Source of the DNA: Actinernus sp. WN-2022
Lineage: Eukaryota > Cnidaria > Anthozoa > Actiniaria > Actinernidae
Assembly: GCA_030867875.1 (NCBI GenBank)
Contig: JAOWCC010001589.1
Span: forward strand, 76,903,537 to 76,967,536
Direction of reading: 5' to 3'
DNA length: 64,000 nt
Positions 11,348 to 22,009 of the stretch are shown one piece after another; within the stretch, counting starts at the first letter, position 1; every line of letters starts with the position of its first letter. The notes below the pieces were generated by a model. The model saw nothing but the letters and a program-made list of their open reading frames with translations, was not told the DNA's origin and ran no database searches. The position numbers and the translations under genes are program-made.

Positions 11348-11370
11348 AGCTGTGGGCCACCGTAGCAAAG

Positions 11371-11741
11371 CGAACAGAACAATTCAATGCAGCGAGTAAA
11401 CCAACATCATATTTTTCGATCGCAGATTCACTCGGTTTTTACTGGATGAGTTCAGCACAAATAAATAATTATGGCCGAGTTGAATGTTCAATCAAGGATT
11501 CAAGGTGCAAAACAGACCATATTAGTTGGATTTTGTCAGTCCTCCAGATGTACTACACACTTTCCTCAGGCTTTGCTCAATCGTACTTGCGAACCTTTGA
11601 AACATCATTGCATTGAATTGTCGGAAAACTGATAAAGCAAGTAACTTACCGATCGCGAGCAAAACAGAAACAATGCGAGCGGCCATTATATTTGCCAGCA
11701 TCGTGTACGTGTGGTTACCAGTTCCCCGGCCGAGATAATTA
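11371..11741. other. No recognisable gene
   Basis: Flanking DNA between FB1 and the next Helentron-like copy. No open frame or repeat of note. Confidence 0.4.
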
Positions 11742-13310
11742 CTCGGGCTGCCTGTGGCAGCGCCGAGTCTTAAAATGCAAGTCGTTTTTTTTTTTTTTAA
11801 TTGGTGTCAGACGGCTTCTGCGCATGCGTTAAAGGTCAAATTCAAACCAATCAGATTGCACTGTGCTGGTCACGCAACAATCGCCAGGTTAAATGTATTT
11901 ACATAAGTGAATACAGTAAATCAAAATGGTCGACCCGCGAGGGCGAAAGCCTTCCAACAGGCTCAGGATATTTCAACTGGCGCTCTTGTTGACCATAAAA
12001 ATACATGAACAACCAGGAGCCGTAATACATTCGATCAGCGCTGTTTGGACAGATCCAATGTACATTTAGAAACGTAAGCGAAATACAATATCCAAACACG
12101 TTTGGATATCAACGGGTATCGAATTATAATCAAAGGTTAGATCTCGTCAGGCGCGCTCAGATAAGAAAGTTCAAAGCTCTCAGACAAGGCGAGACAAGGA
12201 GATATCACTTTCAACGAGTCATTGTCAGAAATCTATTCCATCGTGGGCGGTCTTGTACAGCTAAGGCATGTTTTACGACAGAATAAGAGTCTTTCTACTG
12301 GATTGAGAGCTCGAGACATTATACATGTCGGCTAATATGGGGAAAACTGAAACAAAAAATGAACTTTGACGGCAGAAACCCTCAATTGAGCCAAGCAGCG
12401 CTAGCTGAAATAGGGCATATATATAATATCTGAGACGTTAAATTACGTTACTCTGAAGAGGATCAAAATTCAAGTTTTGTAGCTTCAGACTGTCTTCTGC
12501 CGTGACTCGTGAGAGAAATTGGAAAAGATCTAGCTGTTTCATTCAGACACTGGCAAATTTATTGAAAGCTACGGGCTTACTTTATGAGATTATTATTCAT
12601 TGTGGAATGAAAGGAAACAGGTTAGCTGAAAGTTAAGTTCGAGGTAGGCTTCGACTTTCATTCCGATTCAGTGCATATGTGCACGAAGGTGGGTGCACTA
12701 CCAAAAGATCCAAAACGAAAGTTCAGTTACGTCAGTACTGTAAGTAAACTCTTTTTGATTTGAATAAATTTCCTCTCAGTTTGTCTGTTAATGTACTTTT
12801 CCTTCTAATTATCGCTTTATTTAACATCTGATTTAGAGTATGCGTACCTCAGAATAAATTATTTGAAAGGTCAACTGAATTCTTGTGTCGATAAGCGCAA
12901 ATGTTTTTTTGTGAAACAGTCTGTGTATATGAGAAGCGGCTTAATAGAAGAGCTTTCTCATTTATAGGAATTACAATTGTTTTTCTTGCTATGAAATTTA
13001 TGTTTCATTTCACATTTATTCATACAGTTTTAGCCGGACATTTCCCCGAGTTTTTGATCTATTTTCAATCAAATTCAAAGTCTGAATATGTCATTGTATT
13101 GCATTTATACACTTGAATTGCCAGTATTCTGTTGTTCGAATCCTGCGTTCTCATAGTCATGCCATGAAAGCGATTAATAGACCAGTCTGTTTTTTTGACG
13201 TTCTCACTGGCGAATTAAAGCACGACTTGATACTAAGAGGATTTCAAATGAAAGTGTATTTCATCTTCAATCTCATGTGGCCCGAGTGAAAGCCCAGATG
13301 GGCTCTTGTT
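11742..13310 (+). mobile_element. Helentron-like (HINE-type) element, copy 2
   Basis: The 5' end CTCGGGCTGCCTGTGGCAGC forms a terminal hairpin with GCCGAG and is preceded by ATTA. The 3' end has TGGCCCGAGT, then the stem-loop AGCCCAGATGGGCT, then CTTGTT. Much of it matches copy 3 at 30993-33458 (for example 'gtcagacggcttctgcgc', 'caggcgcgctcagataag', 'gaaaactgaaacaaaaaatg'). No replicase or other protein is encoded inside. The OTU-like fragment begins 16 bases after its 3' end. Confidence 0.6.
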
Positions 13311-13325
13311 GAATTAAAAGGAGGC

Positions 13326-13596
13326 ATGCATACTAGTAATATATGTGTTTCACCATGGAATATTTTAGTTCGAAAGTTGGCAACTCTTGGTTTATTCCCA
13401 CTAGATGTTGGTGGTGATGGCTCGTGTTTTTTTAGAGCCTGTTCACATCAGATGTTTGGGCAACCAGAAAGCTATCATGAAATTCGGATGGCTGGTATTA
13501 ATCATTTACTTAACCATCCAGAACTCTATGTTGAAAGTTTCTCAGGTGACTGCTGGCAAAGTTACATTACTGAAATGTCTCAACCAGAGGGTACGT
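13326..13596 (+). pseudogene. OTU-family cysteine protease, N-terminal part
   Basis: Translation contains LGLFPLDVGGDGSCFFRACS, then HEIRMAGINHLLNHPELY, then WQSYITEMSQPEGT. The DGSCFFRA box is the catalytic Asp-Gly-x-Cys of OTU deubiquitinase-like proteases, and the spacing to the helical RMAGINHLL block fits the family. Such OTU domains are common in cnidarian mobile elements, including Helentrons. The reading is cut after PEGT by an insertion with inverted repeat arrays. The expected continuation (TWCDNLIIQAVSNALNC) resumes at 16893. The true start is uncertain; conserved similarity begins near 13368. As it stands the gene is broken. Confidence 0.75.
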
Positions 13597-13601
13597 ATCC
13601 T

Positions 13602-13942
13602 TCGAGTCAGGATCCGAGTCAGGATCCGAGTCGGGATCCGAGTCGGGATCCGAGTCGGGATCCGAGTCGGGATCCGAGTCGGGATCCGAGTCGGGATCCG
13701 AGTCGGGATCCGAGTCGGGATCCGAGTCGGGATCCGAGTCGGGATCCGAGTCGGGATCCGAGTCGGGATCCGAGTCGGGATCCGAGTCGGGATCCGAGTC
13801 GGGATCCGAGTCGGGATGCGAGTCGGGATCCGAGTCAGGATCCGAGTCAGGATTTCGAGTCAGGATCCGAGTCAGGATTCCGAGTCAGGATCCGAGTCAG
13901 GATCCGAGTCAGGATTTCGAGTCAGGATCCGAGTCAGGATTT
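13602..13942 (+). repeat. 12-bp tandem array GAGTC(A/G)GGATCC
   Basis: About 28 units of 12 bp, very regular through the middle (GAGTCGGGATCC), with CAGGATTTC and CAGGATTCC variants at the 3' end. The multiple-of-three period keeps frames open (SRDP repeats and GIRVGIRV repeats), which should not be taken as protein. Confidence 0.95.
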
Positions 13943-14542
13943 TAGGGTAAAAATGTAATTAATCAAAAACAAAATTTAGCCAGACAAATTAAAGTTCAAT
14001 CGATTCTTTCCAGTACTGATGATGAAACACTCATACAAATCCTTATTCAGTTGACCGGGGATAGGGAAAGTGCGAGTTGAAAAGTGCGTGTTGCGAGTTG
14101 AAATGTTACAGGCAAAAATGGCGGGAAAAGACATGATCTGTCGCCGTGCAGAGTGGAAATTTCGAAGATCGGCTGAGCCAAGTCCCAAGAGAATTTGACT
14201 TTCTTTCCGATTAACGATAAAAAGCAAACGTTTTTTTTGACGACCTTTCGGAATCATTATTCTCCAGATACAGAAACGAGATGAACAGACCGAAATAAAC
14301 AGAACAGAGATTAAAAGAGCCGAGAAGTTTAGAACTGCATGAGCGAACTGGAGAACAGGACTAGAGTCAATTGTAGAGTATGGACATGATTAGATATGAA
14401 CCAAGAAAACTGAGCTGAGTGCATGAATAGAATAAATAGAACTGGAAACCGAACCCAATGTTGAAACTGTTTGACGCCCATACACAAAGAAATTGAGAAA
14501 ATTGAACTGACCGAAACCGAACAGAACATATATTTTGGCTTA

Positions 14543-14916
14543 GGCCATCCCTATTTTTTTTTTCGTTTCTCATCGGTGGGGTTTTCAAAAATTGGGTCGG
14601 TCGGTCGGGTGAAAAAAAAAAATTTGTAATAAAAAATACGCGGATAGACTGGAACTAATAAGGCGCGGTTGCACAGGCGAGGTTACAAACCAACATGGAC
14701 GACGAAACCATCGATGTCGTCGTCCGTATACGCTACAAACATGGAATTACAAATGCACCGCCGAAACTATTGCGTAACCTACCCTCGAGCATGGGCTTCC
14801 AGGAGCTGCTCTAGGGTTTCTTCACCCCCACCCCCATTTTTTTTTATATTTCTACAAAAAGCCACAAAAATGGATCGGTCGGACGATGAGAAACGGAAAA
14901 TAAAAAAGGGATGGCC
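14543..14916. mobile_element. Harbinger-type MITE
   Basis: Inverted ends GGCCATCCCTATTTTT and AAAAAGGGATGGCC, with 'cgtttctcatcg' and 'cgatgagaaacg' further in. Flanked by TTA on both sides (14540-14542, 14917-14919), the TWA-type duplication of PIF/Harbinger. 374 bp, no coding content. Confidence 0.75.
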
Positions 14917-15349
14917 TTACGGATATGAATCGAATATACAGAACTGAATAAACTACTTTTCGGATTGCAAAAACGATTTATCGAACTGCAAATGACATGA
15001 ACGAACTAGTAGGGTAAAGAAGAAAAGTATTAAACCGAAAAAAAATGACAGAACAAGAAAAACAAGCGAAACTGAATTCTGAGAGGAAATTAATTATAAA
15101 ATTGGCCGGACCCTTGTGGAAACATCAACAAAGGGTGACTTTTTTCGATTCTCGCTGGAAAATCGATGGAAACAACGGTTGTCACGGAAATGATGATTGT
15201 TATAGGTTTTAGTTTATTTAGAAGTCGCATGGGTGTTACAGAACTATTGATGTTTCATGGGTTTAGCGCTATGGATTCGGGAACGCACTGAAATACGGCT
15301 ACGATACAGCTATATACGTAGAGCGGCTATATCGAATGTATATTGGAAC

Positions 15350-15385
15350 AAGCCGCCCACTGGGCTTTCACTCGGGCCACTATAT
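15350..15385 (-). mobile_element. Solo 3' end of a Helentron-like element
   Basis: Read on the minus strand this gives GTGGCCCGAGTGAAAGCCCA, a small stem-loop and CTTGTT, as in the other Helentron-like 3' ends. An AT microsatellite adjoins it. No matching 5' end is found nearby, so it is a fragment. Confidence 0.5.
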
Positions 15386-16704
15386 ATATATATATATATA
15401 TTAATGCAGCCAGACACTCTTTAAGGTGAGCACACACCAGGAAACATTTTGCATGTCCCCTAGTGTATGTCTCACCTTTATGGAGGAAGGGGTACTCCCA
15501 TAAAGGAATTGTTTTCAGTGTCCAAGGGAGGCACCATTAGAAATGTGGAGGGGGGAGGTAGGACTTCCTCAAGATGCACATTTTTTTCGTCGCTGGAAGA
15601 ATGAGATAGAAGAAAGGGAATAGTTAAACTAAGTAATAAATTGAACTGAATTGTGATTGCAATCGAAATATTGTAAATTAGAATTAGAAAGGACTTACCT
15701 CTGAATAACTGAGGGTAAAAAGAACAAAATAAACGTCCAGCGAGGTACATGTATACGCTGGTTCATTTTCTAGGGATCCAGGCGCACTGAGATTTATGAG
15801 TCCGCGGAGGCGCGGACCCAGACTGACTTGGAGTTTCTGTATACGGAATTTTCCATCTTAAAAAGCATTTACCATTGCAGGAACTCTAATCTCAGTTTTC
15901 TTACTTTTTCTTGCAACTCGCATTTTTCAACTCGCATCACTCCCGTTCTCCAGTTGACCGGTAAGCAAAGCACACACTGGCGGAAGCTGAATTACTTACC
16001 TTCTCGCATTCATTTGCAACCAAAACCCTAGCCCTGAAAACACATGGTAACTCGAGCCACCAGCCAACAGCTATAAATATCAATAGCGCTAGCAAAGCTC
16101 AGTTTGCAACAGTTGAATAAATCTTTTCAAACATAACAAAGGTATATCGGTTAATAAGAGTTTTATTATATGGCTATTTTGAAATCTAAAATAAAAGGTA
16201 AAGGCAGGGAATTTGTTTTAAATTTGCATTGCTACATGTACAGCGCGCGTGTAACACTCAAATGGCTTCTCCAGTACTTTTACTGAATACAAGAAACTAC
16301 GCTTGGGATTTTCAAAACGATCGAGAGTATCGTTGTATCTAACGAGAGGAAAGCCTAAGCAAAAAGAGTTTTCAAAAGTGAACAGTGTTCATTTAAAAAG
16401 AGATAAATCAAACATCTTTCATCACTACAGCGGCGCGGCAATATGTTAATTCCAACCTGTCGCTATTTGTGTCCAGACTGGGAATCCACCAGATCTTCAT
16501 CAACTTTGATAAACAAAATTCAAGAATAATTTCATAACTGGAATTCGCAGCAATTGTATGTGAGTATTTTATTTATTTTTTGTATGTGAGTTTTTTTTTT
16601 CATGGCTCGCATGTTCTATTTGCATGGCTCGCATGGCTCGCATGGCTCACTGGCTCGCATGTTGTCCACACTCGATTTAGAGGTAATTATAAATTTCTTG
16701 GAAT

Positions 16705-16865
16705 TCCTGACTCGAAATCCTGACTCGGAATCCTGACTCGGATCCTGACTCGGATCCTGACTCGGATCCTGACTCAGAATCCTGACTCGAAATCCTGACT
16801 CGGATCCTGACTCGGAATCCTGACTCGGATCCTGACTCGGATCCTGACTCGAAATCCTGACTCGA
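16705..16865 (-). repeat. 12-bp tandem array, inverted partner
   Basis: About 12 units of GGATCCTGACTC with CGAAATCCTGACTC variants. It is the reverse complement of the array at 13602-13942 and shorter. Confidence 0.95.
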
Positions 16866-16892
16866 GACTTAGTTTATCTCTCTCAACCACAG

Positions 16893-16946
16893 ACATGGTG
16901 TGATAATCTAATTATACAAGCTGTATCTAATGCATTGAATTGTTTC
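16893..16946 (+). pseudogene. OTU protease, C-terminal piece
   Basis: After CTCTCAACCACAG the frame reads TWCDNLIIQAVSNALNC, which is the block that normally follows SQPEGT in this OTU family (13326-13596). The usual later block with the catalytic histidine is not seen; the frame runs into unrelated residues. The preceding CAG could be a splice acceptor, but the best donor after PEG (GTACGT) does not restore the frame, so a broken gene is more likely than a functional intron. Confidence 0.6.
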
Positions 16947-16950
16947 ATTC

Positions 16951-17223
16951 TTGCTCCACTGCCAGCACTGCGACCTACGCCAGAGAATTACTGCATCCAA
17001 CCAGAAGTGGTACAGTAGGCTTTATGTCGAAAATAAAGAAGATGGCAAGAAGTTCTATGTCACCACATTTGATGCCGAATTGAGAGCCATATTAAAACTA
17101 AATGATGTGCACTTGAGTACAACATCGACTGAAACCTGCATAGAAGAGGCGCTACTCACATCACAAGCTGTAAATATGACATACAACATCTCCGACTCAA
17201 AGATAATTTCGGTTAACAAATGA
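16951..17223 (+). CDS. Short ORF resembling an RPA C-terminal OB fold
   Basis: The frame opens with LHCQHCDLRQRITASNQKWY, followed by SRLYVENKEDGKKFYVTTFD and AELRAIL. A CxxC pair followed by an aromatic strand, RLYV and a TTFD strand resembles the zinc-containing OB fold of RPA70 C-terminal domains. Such domains travel in Helitron-type elements, usually as short ORFs. There is no ATG at the left edge (the first codon is TTG, open back to about 16939), so it is either an exon or a truncated remnant. It overlaps the end of the OTU fragment in another frame. Function is inferred from pattern only. Confidence 0.4.
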   Translation: MLHCQHCDLRQRITASNQKWYSRLYVENKEDGKKFYVTTFDAELRAILKLNDVHLSTTSTETCIEEALLTSQAVNMTYNISDSKIISVNK

Positions 17224-18057
17224 AGAAACCACCTATGAAAGCAACACTCATATAGTCAACAAAGGAATATTTTATGACTTTTCAATATGCGTTGGAGTTT
17301 ATATACGTTACAGTTTATATACGTTACAGTTTATATGTTTAATAATTTTATCAATTAAGACATTTTAAGACAGCAACTTGCTCCACTGTCAGCAGTGCAA
17401 TCTACGCCAGTGAATCATTGCACCAAACCAGAAGATAATTTCAGTCAACAATTAAACAAACTCATATAGCCAACAAAGGAACATTTGATGGCATTTCACT
17501 ATACGTTACAGGTTATAACTTTTTCTTGATGTTATCAAGAAATATAAAGAGACATGCCTTACGGCAAGAGAGCACCAACGACAGCCCTACAAAGATTAAG
17601 AGATACCTAAAGGCGGGTTTCCACATAATCGGTTAATAAATGTTTTTTTCTAAATTGTGTGTAATACTACTTTATTTAAAAATGACAATTCGTTTATATA
17701 ACAGTTTTTGAATAGTACAGACTCTTGTCTGCATAGCAAGCGCAAGGTGCAAAAATCAACCATGTTGAAAAACATAACTTGACCTTACTATGCAAACTAT
17801 ATAACTTAGTTAATGTACACCCACAATACTCTAACAATAAAAAAAAAACATCCTACACGAAAAAGTTTCTTACAAGCCCTTGAAAGGGTCACCAAACAAA
17901 AATTGCTGCAAAGCCTTAGAAATAATATCGTGTGAATAAATGTTTGCCATTCCTTCCCCCAATGTCCGACAGCCCGCCTCTTTTGGTCCGAGCATTCACC
18001 TATCTTTCAGATATTACTAGTTTTAGTATTATACACGACCCCACAAGCGGCAACGCT
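17224..18057. repeat. Degenerate duplicate of the RPA-like block, then no gene
   Basis: Positions 17379-17445 repeat 16950-17015 and its flank ('ttgctccactg', 'tctacgccag', 'gaat.attgca', 'accagaag') with a large deletion, then rejoin the downstream copy ('aactcatatag.caacaaagga'). This is a roughly 430-bp tandem duplication that has decayed. From about 17560 to 18057 no gene is seen. Confidence 0.55.
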
Positions 18058-18110
18058 TTAATCTTTTATCGTGTTTAAATAAAAGTTATTGTATTGTATT
18101 GTATTGTACT
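18000..18110 (+). mobile_element. Probable 3' end of a CR1/L2-type LINE
   Basis: A stretch ending AATAAAAGTTATTGTATTGTATTGTATTGTA combines a polyadenylation-like AATAAA with a short TTGTA tandem tail, the usual 3' terminus of CR1/L2-clade LINEs. No reverse transcriptase is adjacent, so it is a heavily 5'-truncated copy. Confidence 0.45.
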
Positions 18111-18448
18111 TCCACCTGAGGATAGTACCTCTGTCCATGTGCACTTCGAATGCATTTGAGCTTTGGGTGGTAATGCACTGGCTCAGGCTTAATGGACATC
18201 CGCAAGCCTCCATTTGGGTCAGGAATTTGTCTAAGCTCAAGCCTTGCAAGCACAAAATCCTGGAGATGTGAAGTAAGTAGGCGGTACCAATCACAAGAGC
18301 AGCGGGATCAGTACCAATAACATCGGAAGTATGAAAACGCGGCAAAGGCTCGCGGCAAAGGCGACAATTCAATGCATTAGCTGCATGCTTTGCCGAAAGC
18401 TTCGTCGCTGAGCGAAATGACACGTTTGTTATTGCACCCACAGGTTAG

Positions 18449-18626
18449 GTAGCCTGCATGCCGGCTCTCCTGTAATTTTTTTCGGTCGTTTCTTTTCGTA
18501 TTGGGTCACCTGTGGCACGCGGTCAAAATGATTTGTCCTCGCCCCATTTTGACCGCGTGCCACAGGTGACCCAATCCGAAAAGAAACGACCGAAAAAAAT
18601 TACAGGAGAGCCGGCAAGCAGGCTAC
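18449..18626. mobile_element. Hairpin MITE with 7-bp target duplication
   Basis: Near-perfect palindrome: GTAGCCTGCATGCCGGCTCT at 18449 pairs with the end at 18626, with 'ggtcacctgtggcacgcgg' and its complement at the centre. Flanked by direct AGGTTAG (18442-18448 and 18627-18633). The arms differ at only a few positions, so it is young. The two opposite-strand open frames across it are mirror artefacts. Confidence 0.8.
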
Positions 18627-18633
18627 AGGTTAG

Positions 18634-19380
18634 GGAAGAGCCTCTATTTTTACAGAGTTTATCTACATCGGTTATTTCCCTTTCCAGAAGGAGGGTTAGC
18701 TTCGCGGCAGTTTCCATCTTGAACAAATTACACTGAGATGTGCTTTTTTCTCGCACTTGTATGGGGAATTAACTGCCGCTGAAAGAGTCCTGCGAATCAA
18801 ACTGTTGTTCGGCTCCAAGGCGCGTTTTACCGGTGTTTTAAGTAAACTTTTTTCCCAAGCTGCATAGCGGGAAAAATCTTTCAAGGTAGTGAGATACGAG
18901 GCAATATGCTATTCTTGACGTCTTTTTCAGTATAGACGACACGAAAACAGACCTATATTATCACTTGTCAATTACAATGACATTCGTCATGCACACTTGC
19001 CATTTGGACTTGTTATTGGGTCATCTTATGTACATGGTAATTAGTATAACAGCCTTACATTACTGAAGTCACGTTTGGAACTGCACGTAAAAGGTTTTTT
19101 CGCTCCCCTTTTAGGATTTCCGCCATTCCTCCATTCCTCCAATCCGCCCTTCCACCGTTCCTCGATTTAGGGTCGCTGGATCGCAACGCTTGTCAAATGT
19201 AAATTTTTGATCTTACACAAACCTCAACTTTCGCACTTCTCAGGGGACAACAAGATCGTCATGCACAACAAGTTCGAGTTCCGAGTTCATTTCATCATGA
19301 CACTTGTTATGAACTGTGATGGTTAATAATTATAGAGGATTGGCACAGATTAATTGTTCGCCATCCGGCTCGTGGCCATT
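18634..19380. other. No recognisable gene
   Basis: No domain-like translation or repeat structure was noted in this stretch. Confidence 0.4.
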
Positions 19381-19745
19381 TTACCAATAATCCACAGGCC
19401 TTCCTCCGCCTGATTGCGTGGGGGACTGGGTCCTAAAACATACAGTGCGTAGCTGTGCGTACACTACAACACTCGGGAACGACAGGATATTTCTTTGCTT
19501 GAGGCTGTAAACTGGCTCTTTTCTTGGTTTGGGTTGTTTCGATCGTACTTCAGTGAATTCTCTTTGCATCGTTTCACTCAACAGGCAAATCACTCCTCTT
19601 AATTTCTTTTCCTCTAGCAGCAGTGTTGCAGAAATAAGTTTCTCTGCACCTCAGCAGATCCTTTCAGCCAGAGATTTAAAACTTTCCAAACGATCAGTCG
19701 TTGCTTTCTCAAGTTTTTCAAGCTCCCGCTTGCATTTCGATACCG
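19381..19745 (-). pseudogene. Possible coding relic, charged helical protein
   Basis: The minus frame reads CKRELEKLEKATTDRLESF, KSLAERIC, an in-frame TGA near 19660, then LEEKKLRGVICLLSETMQ and REFTEVRSKQPKPRK, stopping at 19381. The heptad-like pattern of L, K and E suggests a coiled coil with one stop codon. The family is not recognised. A short palindrome (CTGCGAGCAGAGGTTTCTCAT arms at 19750-19770 and 19798-19818) lies at its upstream side and FB2 begins at 19853. It may be an old gene fragment or a chance frame. Confidence 0.25.
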
Positions 19746-19904
19746 CGGCCTGCGAGCAGAGGTTTCTCATCTATTTGCCTCAGTTCCTGTCAAAGACATG
19801 AGAAACCTCTGCTCGCAGGATAGCATTTCGTGCAAATGATAGAAGAAATGAATATGGAGGGGGATTCTGGACAAAAATGGCATTCGACTGGCCATATCAT
19901 TGTC

Positions 19905-20412
19905 ATTTGATGAAACCTTCATGGCATTGGATCAAACCTTCATGGCATTGGATCAAACCTTCATGGCATTGGATCAAACCTTCATGGCATTGGACCAAAC
20001 CTTCATGGCATTGGACCAAACCTTCATGGCATTGGACCAAACCTTCATGGCATTGGACCAAACCCGTTCATTGGCATTGGATCAAACCTTCATGGTATTG
20101 GACCAAACCTTCATGGCATTGGACCAAACCTTCATGGCATTGGATCAAACCTTCGTGGCATTAGATCAAACCTTAGTGGCATTGGACCGAACCTTCGTGG
20201 CATTGGACCAAACCTTTGTGGCATTGGACCAAACCTTCGTGGCATTGGATCAAACCTTCGTGCCATTGGACCAAACCTTCGTGCCATTGGACCAAACCTT
20301 CATGGCATTGGACCAAACCTTCATGGCATTGGACCAAACCTTCGTGGCATTGGGCCACAAAAAATGGGCCTGAACAGTGCATGGACCAAACCTTGGTGGC
20401 ATTGGACCATTG
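19905..20412 (+). repeat. FB2 forward 21-bp array, copy 1
   Basis: About 23 units of 21 bp, most reading GGCATTGGACCAAACCTTCA plus T, with a single 24-bp variant containing CCCGTTCATT. Since 21 is a multiple of three, frames stay open (FMALDQT and HWTKPSW repeats); these are not genes. Confidence 0.95.
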
Positions 20413-20554
20413 GGTCAGCGGATTTGTGCATTATCCATAAGGCCACACAGCGGTCAAACGTCTGCGCATGCGTCAAAAGTCTTGCAACATCAACATATTC
20501 CAAACCAATTACACTGGAAAACTTTTACTATTTACATACTGTAGTATGTAATTT

Positions 20555-21255
20555 ATGGAGGGGGATTCTGGACAAAAATGGCATTCGACTGGCCATATCA
20601 TTGTCATTTGATGAAACCTTCATGGCATTGGATCAAACCTTCATGGCATTGGATCAAACCTTCATGGCATTGGATCAAACCTTCATGGCATTGGACCAAA
20701 CCTTCATGGCATTGGACCAAACCTTCATGGCATTGGACCAAACCTTCATGGCATTGGACCAAACCCGTTCATTGGCATTGGATCAAACCTTCATGGTATT
20801 GGACCAAACCTTCATGGCATTGGACCAAACCTTCATGGCATTGGATCAAACCTTCGTGGCATTAGATCAAACCTTAGTGGCATTGGACCGAACCTTCGTG
20901 GCATTGGACCAAACCTTTGTGGCATTGGACCAAACCTTCGTGGCATTGGATCAAACCTTCGTGCCATTGGACCAAACCTTCGTGCCATTGGACCAAACCT
21001 TCATGGCATTGGACCAAACCTTCATGGCATTGGACCAAACCTTCGTGGCATTGGGCCACAAAAAATGGGCCTGAACAGTGCATGGACCAAACCTTGGTGG
21101 CATTGGACCATTGGGTCAGCGGATTTGTGCATTATCCATAAGGCCACACAGCGGTCAAACGTCTGCGCATGCGTCAAAAGTCTTGCAACATCAACATATT
21201 CCAAACCAATTACACTGGAAAACTTTTACTATTTACATACTGTAGTATGTAATTT
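20555..21255 (+). repeat. 701-bp direct duplication of FB2 left end and array
   Basis: This is an apparently exact copy of 19854-20554, including the same monomer variants in the same order and the flanking 'cacacagcggtcaaacgtct' block. Identical variant order means the duplication is recent and arose by copying the block, not by independent array growth. Confidence 0.95.
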
Positions 21256-21920
21256 CTTTGGAGAATGTAATTTCCATAGTATGTAAATTCGTTTCCAAAT
21301 TATTTCCATAGTTTGTATATTAAGGTACAATGAATTTCCAATGTATCTAACGTTGTAAATACTTTGGAAACTTGTACAAGGCTGCACCAACAAAACTGAT
21401 GTTGGAAATAATATGGAAAATGATTGAGTGATAGTATGGAAACAATTTGGAAAACTAAAAAGAAAATTTAAACCAGTTCTTTGGAAATTATCTGGAAATT
21501 AGCTTGGATAGTTTGGAAATTTTTGGAAATAATCTCGAACTTTGGAAATAGTTTGGAAATAGTCTTGAGCTAGTTTGGAAATTGTTTGTAAATGTAGATG
21601 GAGATAGTTTCAACTTTAATTTGGAAATTTCTTGGAAATGCAAAAAGGGAGCCCGAAATACTTTAGAAATGCAAAAAGGGGGCCCGTCTAAAACTTTGGA
21701 AGTTATTTGGAAATAGTTTCGACTTACTTTGAAAATAAATTGGAAATGCAACAGAATGAAGCTCACAGTACTTTGGAAATGGTTTGGAAATTATCCCGAA
21801 TAACTTTGGAAATAGTTTGGAAACAAATTTACATACTATGGAAATTACATACTATGGAAATTACATTCTCCAAAGAAATTACATACTATGGAAATAGTAA
21901 AAGTTTTCCAGTGTAATTGG
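21256..21920. repeat. FB2 core, GGAAAT-rich DNA
   Basis: Irregular repeats of TTTGGAAAT and TAGTTTGGAAAT fill the core, bounded by inverted 'tactatttacatac' / 'gtatgtaatttctttgg' blocks. The 92-residue minus frame (21488-21766) translates this simple repeat and is rejected as a gene. The core recurs at 23628-24299. Confidence 0.85.
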
Positions 21921-22009
21921 TTTGGAATATGTTGATGTTGCAAGACTTTTGAAGCATGCGCAGACGTTTGACCGCTGTGTGGCCTTATGGGTAATGCACA
22001 AATCCGCTG

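Larger units (their letters stand above)
8079..11364. mobile_element. Foldback element FB1
   Basis: The ends are TACGGTGGCCCACAGCTGTC at 8079 and its exact reverse complement ending at 11364. Both are flanked by the direct repeat GCAAAG (8073-8078 and 11365-11370), a 6-bp target duplication. Each arm carries, from outside in, a 20-bp tandem array, a block 'attcgttgctgcgacgtat', a mini-exon with ATG and splice donor, and a block running to a palindrome centre near 10635. The left arm is longer because other elements have inserted in it (8537-9548 and 9702-10418). No transposase is visible. Superfamily unknown. Confidence 0.85.
13602..16865. mobile_element. Foldback-like insertion FB4 splitting the OTU gene
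   Basis: The block is bounded by a forward array of GAGTCGGGATCC units (from 13602) and a reverse-complement array of GGATCCTGACTC units (to 16865). Inside are inverted 'gcgagttgaaaa' stretches near 14070-14095 and 15910-15925, also consistent with a foldback. The outer sequences differ by about 27 bases (only the right side has 'cttagtttatctctctcaac'), and no clear target duplication is seen. It could therefore be an insertion into an exon or expansion inside an intron. Interior 14250-15060 is A-rich with many GAACTG steps. Confidence 0.6.

Noticed and set aside
13597..13958. SRDPSRDP and GIRVGIRV extensions of the OTU frame
   Set aside because: Translation of the 12-bp repeat array following the break in the OTU gene.
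21488..21766. 92-residue minus-strand frame in the FB2 core, and its copy at 23867-24145
   Set aside because: It encodes the simple GGAAAT repeat; the second copy is part of the 2379-bp duplication and not independent conservation.
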